From Reyranella sp. (GTDB lineage Bacteria > Pseudomonadota > Alphaproteobacteria > Reyranellales > Reyranellaceae): 64,000 nucleotides of DNA. The DNA lies in contig JAQSDW010000211.1 of the NCBI GenBank assembly GCA_029946105.1, positions 50,494 to 114,493 of the forward strand, given 5' to 3'. Below the pieces are notes generated by a model, which searched no databases, was not told where the DNA came from, and saw only the letters and a program-made list of their open reading frames with translations. Shown one piece after another: positions 1 through 8,215 of this stretch. Positions within the stretch are counted from its first letter, which is position 1. Each line of letters starts with the position of its first letter. The position numbers were made by a program, and so were the translations under genes.

Positions 1-11
1 TCATGAGAAGA

Positions 12-31
12 CGCGCGACTGGAGTCGCGCG
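12..31 (-). terminator. Possible terminator hairpin after the Bug-family gene
   Basis: Nine bases on each side of a GG loop are perfectly complementary (CGCGCGACT and AGTCGCGCG). The hairpin lies 18 bases past the stop codon of the minus-strand binding-protein gene. In that gene's direction it is followed by a pyrimidine-rich but not pure-T stretch (TCTTCTC), so termination strength is uncertain. Confidence 0.45.
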
Positions 32-49
32 CCCCCAGCGACGACCCCG

Positions 50-1030
50 TCACTCCGGCTCGATGCCGGCCTCCTTCGCGATCTCGCGCCAGGTCACGAG
101 CTCGTCCTTGACGCGCTTGGCAAAGACATCCGGCGCCTCGCCGCCCGGTTCGCTGGCGAGGTCGCGGATCTTGGCCAGGGTCTCGGGCTCGGCCAGCACC
201 GCCACAACGTCGTCGCGGATGCGGTTGGCCAGTGCCGGCGGCATGTTGCCGGGCCCGAACAGCGAGAACCAGGCCCACTGGTCGACGCCCTTCACGCCGG
301 CTTCCACCATGGTCGGTATCTCGGGCAGCGCCGCCAGCCGCTTGCCGCTGGTCACCGCCAGCATGCGCAAGGTCCCGGCGCGGTGCTGCGACATCACCGT
401 GAGCGGGCTGGTGAAGCCCACCGGAATATGGCCGCCCGCCAGCTCCTGCATCATCGGCGCGGCCCCCTTGTAGGCCACGTTCTCGATCTTCAGCCCACTG
501 CGCAAGCGGAACAGCTCGCCGACCATGCGCGTCGTGTTCTCGGTGCTGCCGAACGTGTACTTGCCGGGATTGGCGCGGGCGGCGGTCAGGAACTTGTCTA
601 TCGTATCGAAGCCCGCCTTGGGCGAACCGACCAGGGCGAGGGTGCCGACCACCAGCGGCGTGATCGGCGTGAAGTCGCGCTCGGTGTCGTAGGGCAGCGT
701 CTTGGTGGTGAAGGGATTGATGGTGTGGGCGCTGGTCATGATCAGCAGCGTGTAGCCATCGGGGGCCGATTTCGCGACGATCTCGCTGCCTAAAATGCCG
801 CTGGCGCCACCCTTGTTGTCGATGATGACGGTCTGCTTCCAGCGCTCGGCCAGCCGCGGCACGATCAGGCGCGCCACCAGGTCGGTACCGCCACCCGCCG
901 GATAAGGCACCACGACGCGGACCTGCTTGGTCGGGAAGTCCTGCGCCCGCACAACAGTCGGGGCGAGGCCGGCAGCCAACCCGAGGGCCGCCGTGCCCGC
1001 GACGAAGCCGCGGCGTTTCATGCCTGTCAT
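50..1030 (-). CDS. Bug/TctC-family periplasmic solute-binding protein
   Basis: This is an extracytoplasmic binding protein of the tripartite tricarboxylate transporter (Bug) family, about 326 residues, the usual length. The N-terminus has a twin-arginine-like or Sec signal (MKRRGF, then an Ala/Gly/Leu-rich core ending VRAQ). The mature protein starts with the family pattern FPTKQVRVVVPYPAGGGTD and keeps NKGGASGILGSEIV, which shapes the carboxylate pocket. The start at 1030 is chosen because GGGAGG lies five bases upstream; a second ATG three codons later is possible, and the reading frame continues further upstream without a ribosome site. No TctA or TctB gene is adjacent, as is common for orphan Bug proteins. 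It is divergent from the D-aminoacylase-type gene, so the ligand could be an acylated amino acid or another carboxylate; this is inference. Confidence 0.9.
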   Translation of the reverse strand: MTGMKRRGFVAGTAALGLAAGLAPTVVRAQDFPTKQVRVVVPYPAGGGTDLVARLIVPRLAERWKQTVIIDNKGGASGILGSEIVAKSAPDGYTLLIMTSAHTINPFTTKTLPYDTERDFTPITPLVVGTLALVGSPKAGFDTIDKFLTAARANPGKYTFGSTENTTRMVGELFRLRSGLKIENVAYKGAAPMMQELAGGHIPVGFTSPLTVMSQHRAGTLRMLAVTSGKRLAALPEIPTMVEAGVKGVDQWAWFSLFGPGNMPPALANRIRDDVVAVLAEPETLAKIRDLASEPGGEAPDVFAKRVKDELVTWREIAKEAGIEPE

Positions 1031-1102
1031 GCAATCCTCCCAGTCTTTCCTTGGCGCCATTTCCTTGCCGACAGACTAGGGTTGCCAGCGGAGGAAACCA
1101 AG

Positions 1103-2788
1103 ATGTTCGACCTGGTCATTAAGGACGCACAGATTTTCGACGGCGCGGGCTCCGCCCCGGTGCACAGCGACCTCGGCGTGACGGCGGGCAAGATCGCCGC
1201 CATCGGACCCAAGCTCGGCGCCGCGAAGGAGACGGTGAACGCCCGCGGCCTCGCGCTCGCGCCCGGCATCATCGACGGCCACACCCATTACGACGCCCAG
1301 ATCACCTGGGATCCGTTCGTCGATCCCTCGCCCGCGCTGGGCGTCACCACCGCCATTCTGGGCAACTGCGGCTTCACGATAGCGCCCTGCCGGCCCCAGG
1401 ACCGCGACCTCACCATGCGCCATCTCACCCACGTCGAGGGCATGTCGCTCGACGCCTTGCGCGCCGGCATCCGCTGGGAGTTCGAGAGCTTCCCGCAATA
1501 TCTCGACATGCTGCAGCGGCTGGGTGTCGGCCCCAACGTCGCCTGCTTCTCCGGCCATTCCTCCGTCCGCACCTGGGTGATGGGCGAGCAGGCGACCGAA
1601 CGCACCGCCACCGACGACGAGATCGCCAAAATGGTGACGCTGGTGCGCGAAGGCATGGCAGCCGGCGCCGTGGGCTTCGCCACCTCGACCGCCGAAGCGC
1701 ACAACGGCGAGGGCGGCACGCCGATGCCGTCGCGCCTGGCCGACGACCGCGAACTGCGCGCGCTGGTCCGCGCCATGGGCGACAGCGGCCGCGGCGTCTA
1801 CATGCTGACCAAGGGCAGCAAGACCTCCATTCCCTACCTCGAGGAGCTCGCGATCGAGGCCAGGCGCCCGGTGGTGATCGCGGCCCTCTTCCATTCCAAC
1901 ACCAATCCGACGGCGGCCTTCACCACGCTCGACCAGGTGAACGCCGCCCGTGGCCGCGGCCATCAACTCGTGGCGCAGACCTCGTGCTGCCCGCTCAGCA
2001 TGGATTTCACCTTCAAGAGCCCCTACCTGTTCGAGAGCATGGAGTCGTGGAAGCCGGCCATGGCGGCGCACGGCGATGAAGCCTTGAAGGAGGTCTATCG
2101 CGATCCGTCGTGGCGTGCCGCGGTCCGCCGCGAGATCGACGCGGCGCGCGGCCGGCTGGTGTTCAACGGCGAATGGGACAAGCTCTTCATCGTCGAGGCC
2201 GCGCGGCCCGAGAACCGCAAGCTGGAAGGCGCGCCCCTCGCCCAGCTCGCCGCCGCCGCCGGCAAGGAGCCGCTCGACTTCATCCTCGACTTCGCACTCT
2301 CCGAGGACCTCGACACCCAGTTCGTGGCCCAGCTCCTGCACAATGACGAGAAGGCGGTGGGAAAAATCCTCGCCGACCCCAACACCCACATCTCGTTGAG
2401 CGATGCCGGTGCCCATCTCACCTTCTTCTGCGACGCGGGCTTCGGCCTGCATCTGATGGGCCACTGGAGCCGCGACCTCGGCGTGCTCGACCTGCCGCAG
2501 GCCGTGCACCGCCTGACCGGCCAGCCCGCCAGGCTGTTCGGCCTCGAGGGACGCGGCCTGTTGCGCGAAGGTTATGCCGCCGACCTGATGCTGTTCGATC
2601 CCGCGACGGTGGCGCGCGGCCCCAAGCGCCGTGCCCACGACCTGCCCTCGGGCGCGGCGCGTCTCACCACCTCGGCCGTCGGCCTGCAGGGCGTGTGGAT
2701 CAACGGCACCAAGACAGCCGATGAAGACGGCTTCTGCATCGACCGGAACGCGCGACCGGGTGAAGTGCTGCGCAGCTTCGCGGCCTGA
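1103..2788 (+). CDS. N-acyl-D-amino-acid deacylase (D-aminoacylase) family amidohydrolase
   Basis: This amidohydrolase-superfamily enzyme of 561 residues is expected to hydrolyse N-acyl-D-amino acids or similar amides in the cytoplasm. The beta-sandwich edge is at residues 1-60 (MFDLVIKDAQIFDG). The metal-binding HTHYDAQ follows, then the family-typical stretch LGVTTAILGNCGF, whose Cys is a zinc ligand in D-aminoacylases. Near the C-terminus SLSDAGAH supplies the catalytic Asp. The ATG at 1103 has GGAGG eight bases upstream; an in-frame TTG at 1082 is less likely. It is divergent from the Bug-type binding-protein gene with 72 bases between the starts, which suggests shared control. The family is broad, including dihydropyrimidinase-like and cytosine-deaminase-like members, so the substrate is not settled. 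Confidence 0.88.
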   Translation: MFDLVIKDAQIFDGAGSAPVHSDLGVTAGKIAAIGPKLGAAKETVNARGLALAPGIIDGHTHYDAQITWDPFVDPSPALGVTTAILGNCGFTIAPCRPQDRDLTMRHLTHVEGMSLDALRAGIRWEFESFPQYLDMLQRLGVGPNVACFSGHSSVRTWVMGEQATERTATDDEIAKMVTLVREGMAAGAVGFATSTAEAHNGEGGTPMPSRLADDRELRALVRAMGDSGRGVYMLTKGSKTSIPYLEELAIEARRPVVIAALFHSNTNPTAAFTTLDQVNAARGRGHQLVAQTSCCPLSMDFTFKSPYLFESMESWKPAMAAHGDEALKEVYRDPSWRAAVRREIDAARGRLVFNGEWDKLFIVEAARPENRKLEGAPLAQLAAAAGKEPLDFILDFALSEDLDTQFVAQLLHNDEKAVGKILADPNTHISLSDAGAHLTFFCDAGFGLHLMGHWSRDLGVLDLPQAVHRLTGQPARLFGLEGRGLLREGYAADLMLFDPATVARGPKRRAHDLPSGAARLTTSAVGLQGVWINGTKTADEDGFCIDRNARPGEVLRSFAA

Positions 2789-2840
2789 TTTCCGTCAACC
2801 TCGTTCATTGTGTTGCGTAAGCATCCGGGTATTGTGCCTG

Positions 2841-3611
2841 ATGATCGATCATTCCTATTTGCCGTTCTGTATCCTTGCATTCGTTGCAATGTTCGGCGGC
2901 GCCCTGATCGGCATCTTTGCGGCGCGGGCCCTGCCGGAGCATCACCTGAGCAGCGCATCGGCAAGCGCCGTCAAACTGTCGACCACCATCATCGTGTCGC
3001 TGACGTCCCTGGTGCTTGCCTTGATGTTGACGTCGGCGAACAGTTCCTTTTCGATCAATACGGGGATCCTGAAGAAACTCAGTTCGGACCTCATTCACCT
3101 CGACAACATACTGCGGCTCTACGGTCCGGAAGCGAACGAGGCGCGTACGAACCTCCGGGCCTATGCCACCAAGAAGAACGAGGAATTGTTCGTCGCGTCG
3201 GAAAGATCACCGACCGAAAATCGCGAGGCCTCCATTCTGCTGGACACGCTTCTCAGCGCGATCCTGGTGTTGTCCCCCACTGACCGACAACAAACGGCAC
3301 TGGTCTCGCAGGCTCAGGGCATTACCGCCAACCTCTACGCCGAACGATGGATGTTGTGGGAAAATCCCGGCACCACGGTTCCCGTACAATTCCTCTTCGT
3401 GCTGATCTTCTGGCTCTTTCTCATCTTCCTCAGCTTCGGGATATTCGCCCCCGTCAATGTCACGGTGATCACGAGCTTCTTCCTGAGCGCTCTCGCCGTC
3501 ACGGGAGCCATTCTCCTGATCCTCGAGCTGGGTGATCCGATGCACCGCAGCTGGATTCAGGTATCCAGCGATCCGCTGCGCAACGCGATCCTCGAGATCG
3601 GACGTCCGTAA
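2841..3611 (+). CDS. DUF4239/bestrophin-like integral membrane protein
   Basis: This is a 256-residue membrane protein of unknown function. Hydrophobic segments lie at about residues 6-28, 46-68, 185-208 and 215-240, with a charged loop of about 110 residues between segments two and three. This two-plus-two layout, together with the conserved region where helix 2 runs into Ser/Asn-rich sequence, is typical of DUF4239 proteins annotated as bestrophin-like. The ATG at 2841 precedes MIDHSYLPF; the frame is open further upstream but overlaps the previous gene. No clear Shine-Dalgarno site is seen. It stands alone, 52 bases behind the deacylase gene. Ion-channel function is not established for this family. 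Confidence 0.7.
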   Translation: MIDHSYLPFCILAFVAMFGGALIGIFAARALPEHHLSSASASAVKLSTTIIVSLTSLVLALMLTSANSSFSINTGILKKLSSDLIHLDNILRLYGPEANEARTNLRAYATKKNEELFVASERSPTENREASILLDTLLSAILVLSPTDRQQTALVSQAQGITANLYAERWMLWENPGTTVPVQFLFVLIFWLFLIFLSFGIFAPVNVTVITSFFLSALAVTGAILLILELGDPMHRSWIQVSSDPLRNAILEIGRP

Positions 3612-3655
3612 ACATAGAGGTCGGCGACGGCACGCCGTACTGACGTATCATCAGG

Positions 3656-4228
3656 CTAGGCGGCGGAACGGTAGGCGTAGCGCTCGCCCGGCGGCAGCGG
3701 CAGCGCGCGCCTGAAAATCCACATCACGCCTTCGTCGAAGGCGGTGCGCGTCGCCGTCGCCTTGGCGAGGTAGGCGCCGAGCGGTGCCGTCGCCGGATCG
3801 CCACCTTTATCCGGATCGAAGCCTGCACGGTGCGTGAGCAGCTGGGCGATCGTAACACCGAGCAGGCGCCGATCGGCCGGGGTGCCGAGCCGGGCAATGG
3901 TGCGCTGGAGCGCCTGCGACAGGGGTGTGTCGAAGGCGAGCCGCCCGTCGTCGATGAGACCGGCGATGCAGACGCCGGTCACGGCCTTGGAGAGGCTGGC
4001 CATCGGCAGCGGCTGGCCGATACCGTCGCGGCCCATCGCCGCCTCGTGGGCGACGCGGCCCTGATGCAGCACGGCGAGGCCGCCGGTGGTGCGGCCGTTC
4101 CGGCCCATCCAGCCGCGCCAGGCCTGTTCGACCTCGGCCACGGTCTGGGCGCGCGCCTCGGCCGCGGCAAAAACTACCGCTGCCGCTGTTAGCAACAGGA
4201 CCGGGATAAGGACGCGAAAGCAACGCAT
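3656..4228 (-). CDS. Beta-lactamase-fold serine hydrolase, C-terminally truncated
   Basis: This 190-residue protein has a signal peptide (MRCFRVLIPVLLLTAAAVV, cleavage near ARAQ) and the first half of a class C beta-lactamase/esterase domain. The nucleophile motif S-L-S-K is present in MASLSKAVTG, and ITIAQLLTHRAGFD-like sequence follows. The protein stops at PPGERYAYRSAA, just where the second catalytic motif (Tyr-x-Asn, normally YSN) should begin, and here it reads YRS. Full-length relatives run about 150-250 residues further. Only 44 bases separate the stop from the convergent gene, so the missing half is not simply in another frame nearby. It is either a decayed fragment or an unusual short form. 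AGGAGG lies nine bases before the ATG. Confidence 0.6.
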   Translation of the reverse strand: MRCFRVLIPVLLLTAAAVVFAAAEARAQTVAEVEQAWRGWMGRNGRTTGGLAVLHQGRVAHEAAMGRDGIGQPLPMASLSKAVTGVCIAGLIDDGRLAFDTPLSQALQRTIARLGTPADRRLLGVTIAQLLTHRAGFDPDKGGDPATAPLGAYLAKATATRTAFDEGVMWIFRRALPLPPGERYAYRSAA

Positions 4229-4285
4229 TGCAGAAAGCCTCCTCGGGCGGGTAAAAGCGGCTCCAACAGCAAGGATACCACCGGC

Positions 4286-4534
4286 ATGGCCGTACAATAC
4301 TTCGCCAAGGTCAGCGCGACCGACCACGAAAAGCTCCAGAAGCTCGTGAAGCACTACCCCGGCGCCTCCTATGCCGACTGGCACCTGAAGGAGACCGCCC
4401 GCATGGCCGAGTGGCGCGCCCGCCGGCACACCATCCAGATGGTCCAGGTCACGCCGGAAGAGTTCGTGGCCTTCTGCGAGCGCACCGGCTCGCCGTGCGA
4501 CATCATCACCTTCAAAGCCTTCATCTGCCGCTGA
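4286..4534 (+). CDS. Small soluble protein of unknown function (82 aa)
   Basis: I do not recognise this 82-residue protein. It is hydrophilic, has no signal or membrane segment, and is rich in His, Lys and aromatic residues (for example HYPGASYADWH and ITFKAFICR). Two Cys occur in the C-terminal third, at FCERTGSPC, plus a third near the end. AAGGAT lies about ten bases before the ATG, supporting translation. It sits between a divergent hydrolase fragment and a co-directional small lipoprotein gene 19 bases on, with which it may be co-transcribed. No function is proposed. Confidence 0.6.
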   Translation: MAVQYFAKVSATDHEKLQKLVKHYPGASYADWHLKETARMAEWRARRHTIQMVQVTPEEFVAFCERTGSPCDIITFKAFICR

Positions 4535-4553
4535 CCGCGATGAGGGGAGCGCA

Positions 4554-4751
4554 ATGAGGCGACTTGCAGGGCTCGTGGCAGGGTTCGTGGCAGGGCTCGT
4601 GATGGCACTTGTCGGCATCGGCGTGCTGGGCGGATGCTCGACCGATCCCTATGCGCCCTACGACTTCAAACGCGTTCCCGGCTACACGCCGCCCGGCGGG
4701 ATATCCTCGCCGGCGCGCGTGACGACCCTGCGGCTGGAATCGCAGCGTTGA
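4554..4751 (+). CDS. Small putative lipoprotein (65 aa)
   Basis: This 65-residue protein begins MRRLAG, followed by a long Gly/Val/Ala-rich hydrophobic segment and a lipobox L-G-G-C at about residues 25-28. It would mature to a lipid-anchored peptide of about 38 residues. GGGGAGCGC just before the ATG can act as ribosome site. The mature part is rich in Pro, Tyr and Gly (DPYAPYDFKR, GYTPPGG) and has no known domain. Small orphan lipoproteins of this kind are common in Proteobacteria; its role is unknown. The previous small gene ends 19 bases upstream. Confidence 0.6.
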   Translation: MRRLAGLVAGFVAGLVMALVGIGVLGGCSTDPYAPYDFKRVPGYTPPGGISSPARVTTLRLESQR

Positions 4752-4769
4752 CGGGATAGTCGACGGCTC

Positions 4770-5840
4770 TCAGCGACCATGGGCCTTCTGCAGCCGCTTC
4801 TCGCGCGAGCGGCTCCACTGCGAGAGGCCGAAGCAGGCGAACCAGTAGATGGCACCGGCGAACACATAGGCCTCCATGTTCATGCCGACCCACGCCGGAT
4901 CCGCAAGGGCTGCCTGCGCGATGCCCAACAGGTCGAAGATCGAGACGATCAGGACCAGCGTCGTGCTCTTGAAGAGCGAGATGAACTCGTTGGTCATGGC
5001 CGGCAGCGAGATCCTGAGCGCCTGCGGCAGCACGATCAGCCGCATGATGCGCCAGTAGCCGAGGCCCAGCGCCTGGGCGGCCTCGGTCTGGCCGTCGGGC
5101 AGCGCCTGCAGGCCGCCGCGCACCGCCTCGGCCATGTAGGCCGCGATCACGAAGGCGAGCCCGATCACGGCGCGCGCCAGGCGATCGACATTGAAGCCGG
5201 TCGGCATGATCAGCGGCAGCAGCAGCGAGGCCAGGAAGATCACGGTGATGATCGGCACGCCGCGCCAGAATTCGATGAACACGATCGAAGCGAAGCGAAT
5301 GAGCGGCAGGCGCGAGCGGCGGCCCAGCGCCAGCAGGATGCCGAGCGGCACCGCGATCAGCCCGGCATAGATCGCCAGGAACAGGGTGAGCATCAGCCCG
5401 CCCCATTCGCGCGTCTCGACGATTTTCAGGCCGAACCCGCCATGGAGCAGCCAGATGCCGAGCGGCGGCAGGACGAGCGCCACGGCGATAGTCAGTTCCC
5501 TGCGCCGTGGCAGGACGCGCCACGACAGGGCGGCGCCCGCGAACGCCGCCAGCATGCCCAAGAGATCGACGCGCCAGCGCTCGGGCACGGGATACTGGCC
5601 GTACATGAATTGCGCGAAGCGGGCGCGGATGAAGACCCAGCAGGCGCCGGAGCTGGTGCAGTCCTCGCGCGACGCACCCTTCCAGTTGGCTTCGACCAGC
5701 AACCAGTCGACCAGCGGCACCGAGATGCGCCACACGACATAGAGGCAGAGCAGCGAGACCACGGTGTCGAGCCAGGTCGCGAACAGGCGCTGGCGGAGGA
5801 CGGCGAGCCAGCCGGGCAGTGGGGGTGCTACGCTCTTCAT
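4770..5840 (-). CDS. aapM: General L-amino-acid ABC transporter permease AapM
   Basis: This inner-membrane permease of the polar/general amino-acid ABC transporter family has 356 residues. It has an N-terminal extra region with two hydrophobic segments and a loop carrying two cysteines (EDCTSSGAC), as in AapM/YhdY, then the HisM-type core. The coupling helix EAVRGGLQALPDGQTEAAQALGLG is the EAA motif that contacts the ATPase. Its start overlaps the upstream permease gene by ATGA (5837-5840), so translation is coupled. Together with aapQ and aapJ it should import glutamate-like, basic and aliphatic amino acids. The fourth member, the ATPase AapP, does not follow: the next gene downstream is on the other strand. 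Confidence 0.92.
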   Translation of the reverse strand: MKSVAPPLPGWLAVLRQRLFATWLDTVVSLLCLYVVWRISVPLVDWLLVEANWKGASREDCTSSGACWVFIRARFAQFMYGQYPVPERWRVDLLGMLAAFAGAALSWRVLPRRRELTIAVALVLPPLGIWLLHGGFGLKIVETREWGGLMLTLFLAIYAGLIAVPLGILLALGRRSRLPLIRFASIVFIEFWRGVPIITVIFLASLLLPLIMPTGFNVDRLARAVIGLAFVIAAYMAEAVRGGLQALPDGQTEAAQALGLGYWRIMRLIVLPQALRISLPAMTNEFISLFKSTTLVLIVSIFDLLGIAQAALADPAWVGMNMEAYVFAGAIYWFACFGLSQWSRSREKRLQKAHGR

Positions 5841-6991
5841 CGCGTCACCAGTTTATGGCGCGCGTTGTACCAGTTCATGAAGATCGATACCGCGATGCCG
5901 ATGGTGAGGTAGATGCCGAGCGTGATGGCGATGATCTCGATCGCCTGGCCGGTGGCGACCAGCGCCGAACCCATGAACACCGCCACGATCTCCGGATAGG
6001 CGATGGCGGCGCCAAACGAGGAATTCTTGATCAGGTTGAGATACTGGCTGGTGATCGGCGGGATGATCACCGGCATCGCCTGCGGGATCACCACCAGCCG
6101 CACGACGCGGCCTGGCGTCAGGCCGAGCGCCCGCGCCGCATCGAGCTGGCCCTGGCGCACCGACTGGATGCCGCCGCGCACGACCTCGGCGATGAAGCCC
6201 GCGGTGTAGGTGCTGAGCGCCATGAACAGCGCCACGAACTCCGGCACCAGCACGAAGCCGCCGCGATAGTTGAAGCCGCGCAGGATCGGCAGGTCCCAGC
6301 TGGTGAGCGCGCCGGCCCAGACGAAGAGCATGAGCGGCAGCGCGCCGCAGAGCACAAAGCCCACGACCCATACCGGAAAATCCTGGCCGGTCCGCGCCTG
6401 GCGTGCCCGGGCCCAACGCGCCAGCACGATCTGCACGACGACCAGGACGAGGACCGCCAGCAGCGCCAGATGAAAGCCCGAGACGTCGTTCGGCGTCGGG
6501 ATCGAGAGGCCGCGGCGGTTGAGGAAGATGAGCCCCAGGAAGTCGAAGCTTTCCTTGGGCGTCGGCAGTGCGGCCAGCACGCCGAAGTACCAGAACAGCA
6601 CGAAGAACAGCAGCGGGATGTTCCTGACGAACTCGATATAGACCGCAGCGAGCGTCGAGAGCAGCCAGTTGCGCGACAGCCGCATCAGCCCGACGGTGAA
6701 GCCCACCACGGTGGCCAGGAAGACCGACGCCACCGACACCAGCAGCGTGTTGACGATGCCGGTCCACAGCAGCGCCCAGATCGTGTCACTGGGCTTATAG
6801 CCGGTGAGGTTGAACGGCACTTCGATGCCGGAGTCGCGCCACAGGAAGTTGAAGCCCGAGGCGATGCCGGCCTTCACCATGTTGTCGGAGGCGTTCTTGA
6901 CGAAGAACACCACGACCGCGACCAGCGCGACCGAGGCCAACACCTGCCAGAAGATATCGCGAACCTTGCGGTCGCGCAGGAACGCTTTCAT
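5837..6991 (-). CDS. aapQ: General L-amino-acid ABC transporter permease AapQ
   Basis: This is the 384-residue partner permease of AapM. It shows the AapQ/YhdX layout: a first transmembrane segment near residues 15-33, a long periplasmic stretch, then the HisM-type core with several helices. The EAA coupling loop near residue 290 reads EVVRGGIQSVRQGQLDAARALGL. The stop codon overlaps the aapM start by four bases. The gap to aapJ upstream (about 150 bases) is filled by a palindromic repeat, a common place for mRNA processing between binding-protein and permease genes, so the binding protein may be made in excess. Confidence 0.92.
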   Translation of the reverse strand: MKAFLRDRKVRDIFWQVLASVALVAVVVFFVKNASDNMVKAGIASGFNFLWRDSGIEVPFNLTGYKPSDTIWALLWTGIVNTLLVSVASVFLATVVGFTVGLMRLSRNWLLSTLAAVYIEFVRNIPLLFFVLFWYFGVLAALPTPKESFDFLGLIFLNRRGLSIPTPNDVSGFHLALLAVLVLVVVQIVLARWARARQARTGQDFPVWVVGFVLCGALPLMLFVWAGALTSWDLPILRGFNYRGGFVLVPEFVALFMALSTYTAGFIAEVVRGGIQSVRQGQLDAARALGLTPGRVVRLVVIPQAMPVIIPPITSQYLNLIKNSSFGAAIAYPEIVAVFMGSALVATGQAIEIIAITLGIYLTIGIAVSIFMNWYNARHKLVTR

Positions 6992-7016
6992 GGCTGGGCG
7001 CTTCTCGACTTCATTC

Positions 7017-7131
7017 TCCTCTCCCCCGCTTCGGCGCTGTTTACAGCGCCTGTGGGGAGAGGACGGGTGAGGGGGTTAGGCACAACGTCGACGGCCCCCT
7101 CACCTAACCTCTCCCCCTAGCGGGGGAGAGG
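7017..7131. repeat. Palindromic intergenic repeat, copy 1
   Basis: This element of about 115 bases lies between aapJ and aapQ. Its ends are complementary (TCCTCTCCCCCGC and GCGGGGGAGAGG), with inner arms GGTGAGGGGG/CCCCCTCACC and a small hairpin GGCGCTGTTTACAGCGCC. A near-identical copy in inverted orientation is at 9536-9650. It looks like a REP/RPE-type mobile palindrome that folds into one long hairpin. It has no coding potential. Confidence 0.8.
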
Positions 7132-7143
7132 CATATGAAAAGC

Positions 7144-8169
7144 TCACTGGAACGGCGGCGTGAACAGCAGGCCGCCCTTGGTCCACAGCGCGTTGGCGCC
7201 GCGTGCCAGCTTGAGGGCTGAGCCCATGCCGACGGTGCGCTCGTAGCTTTCGCCGTAGTTGCCGACCTGCTTGATGAGGTTGTAGGCCCAGTCGTCCGAC
7301 AGGCCCATCATGCCGCCGAACTTGCCCTCGACACCCAGCAGCCGGCGGACTTCGGCGCTCTGAGACTTGGCCTTCATTTCGTCGACGTTCTTCGACGTCA
7401 CACCCAGCGCCTCGGCGGCGATCTGCGCGTTCAGCACCCAGCGCACGACGAGCTGCCAGCGCTCGTCGCCCCAGCGCGTCACCGGACCCTGCGGATCGTT
7501 GGAGATGATCTCGGTCAGGATCTGGTGCTCGGCCGGGTCCTTGAACTTGATGCGCTGGCCGGCCAGCGCGCCGATGCCGGCGGTATAGGCGTCGCAGCGG
7601 CCCTGGTCGTAGGCCGAGATCGCATCGTCGTTCTTCTGGAAGTTGATGATGGTGACCTTGAGGTTGCGCTCGCGGAACCAGTCGGCCGCCATCTTCTCCT
7701 CGGTCGAGCCGGCGGCGACGCAGATCGTGGCGTCGGCCAGGTCCTTGACCGCCGCGACCTTGGCCTTGGTGCGCACGACGAAGGTCTGGCCCTCGTAGAA
7801 GTTGATGCCCTGGAAGTTCACGCCGAGCGTGGCGTTCCGCGAGAAGGTGATGGTGGTGTTGCGCGACAGCAGGTCGACCTGACCCGACTGAAGTACCGCC
7901 CAGCGCTGCTGCACCGAGGTCGGGGTGAATTTCACCTTGGTGCTATCGCCAAGGACGGCGGCGGCCAGCGACTTGCAGTAATCGACGTCGAGGCCGGTCC
8001 ACTCGCCCTTGTCGTTGGCGAAAGAGAAGCCCGGCAGCCCCAGATGCACGCCGCATTCGATGTGCCCGCGCGCCTTGATGGCGTCGAGCGTGGCGCTGGG
8101 TGCCAGCTGCTGGGCCTGCGCGGTCCCCGCGACGAAGACCGCGGCGGCGGCCAAAGCAATGAACTTCAT
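7144..8169 (-). CDS. aapJ: General L-amino-acid ABC transporter substrate-binding protein AapJ
   Basis: This periplasmic binding protein of 341 residues has a signal peptide (MKFIALAAAAVFVAGTAQA, cleavage before QQL) and a type II periplasmic binding fold. Family features include GHIECGVHLGLPGFS at residues 32-46, the substrate-contacting LLSRNTTITFSRN, and IISNDPQGPVTRWGDERW, typical of AapJ/BztA rather than single-substrate glutamate binders. AGGGGGA lies six bases before the ATG; the longer upstream frame has no ribosome site. It is first in aapJQM and divergent from hutF, 46 bases away, so one regulatory region may serve both. This fits amino-acid or histidine-degradation control, as an inference. 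Confidence 0.93.
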   Translation of the reverse strand: MKFIALAAAAVFVAGTAQAQQLAPSATLDAIKARGHIECGVHLGLPGFSFANDKGEWTGLDVDYCKSLAAAVLGDSTKVKFTPTSVQQRWAVLQSGQVDLLSRNTTITFSRNATLGVNFQGINFYEGQTFVVRTKAKVAAVKDLADATICVAAGSTEEKMAADWFRERNLKVTIINFQKNDDAISAYDQGRCDAYTAGIGALAGQRIKFKDPAEHQILTEIISNDPQGPVTRWGDERWQLVVRWVLNAQIAAEALGVTSKNVDEMKAKSQSAEVRRLLGVEGKFGGMMGLSDDWAYNLIKQVGNYGESYERTVGMGSALKLARGANALWTKGGLLFTPPFQ

Positions 8170-8215
8170 GAAATCCCCCTCAACAGGTGCTGGCCGATAC
8201 CGTACAAGCCATCGC

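Noticed and set aside
1076-2638. A 520-codon frame antisense to the D-aminoacylase-type gene
   Set aside because: No ribosome site or domain; composition is that of a reverse shadow. The same holds for 11179-12741, 18336-19793, 24698-26311 and 54222-56096.
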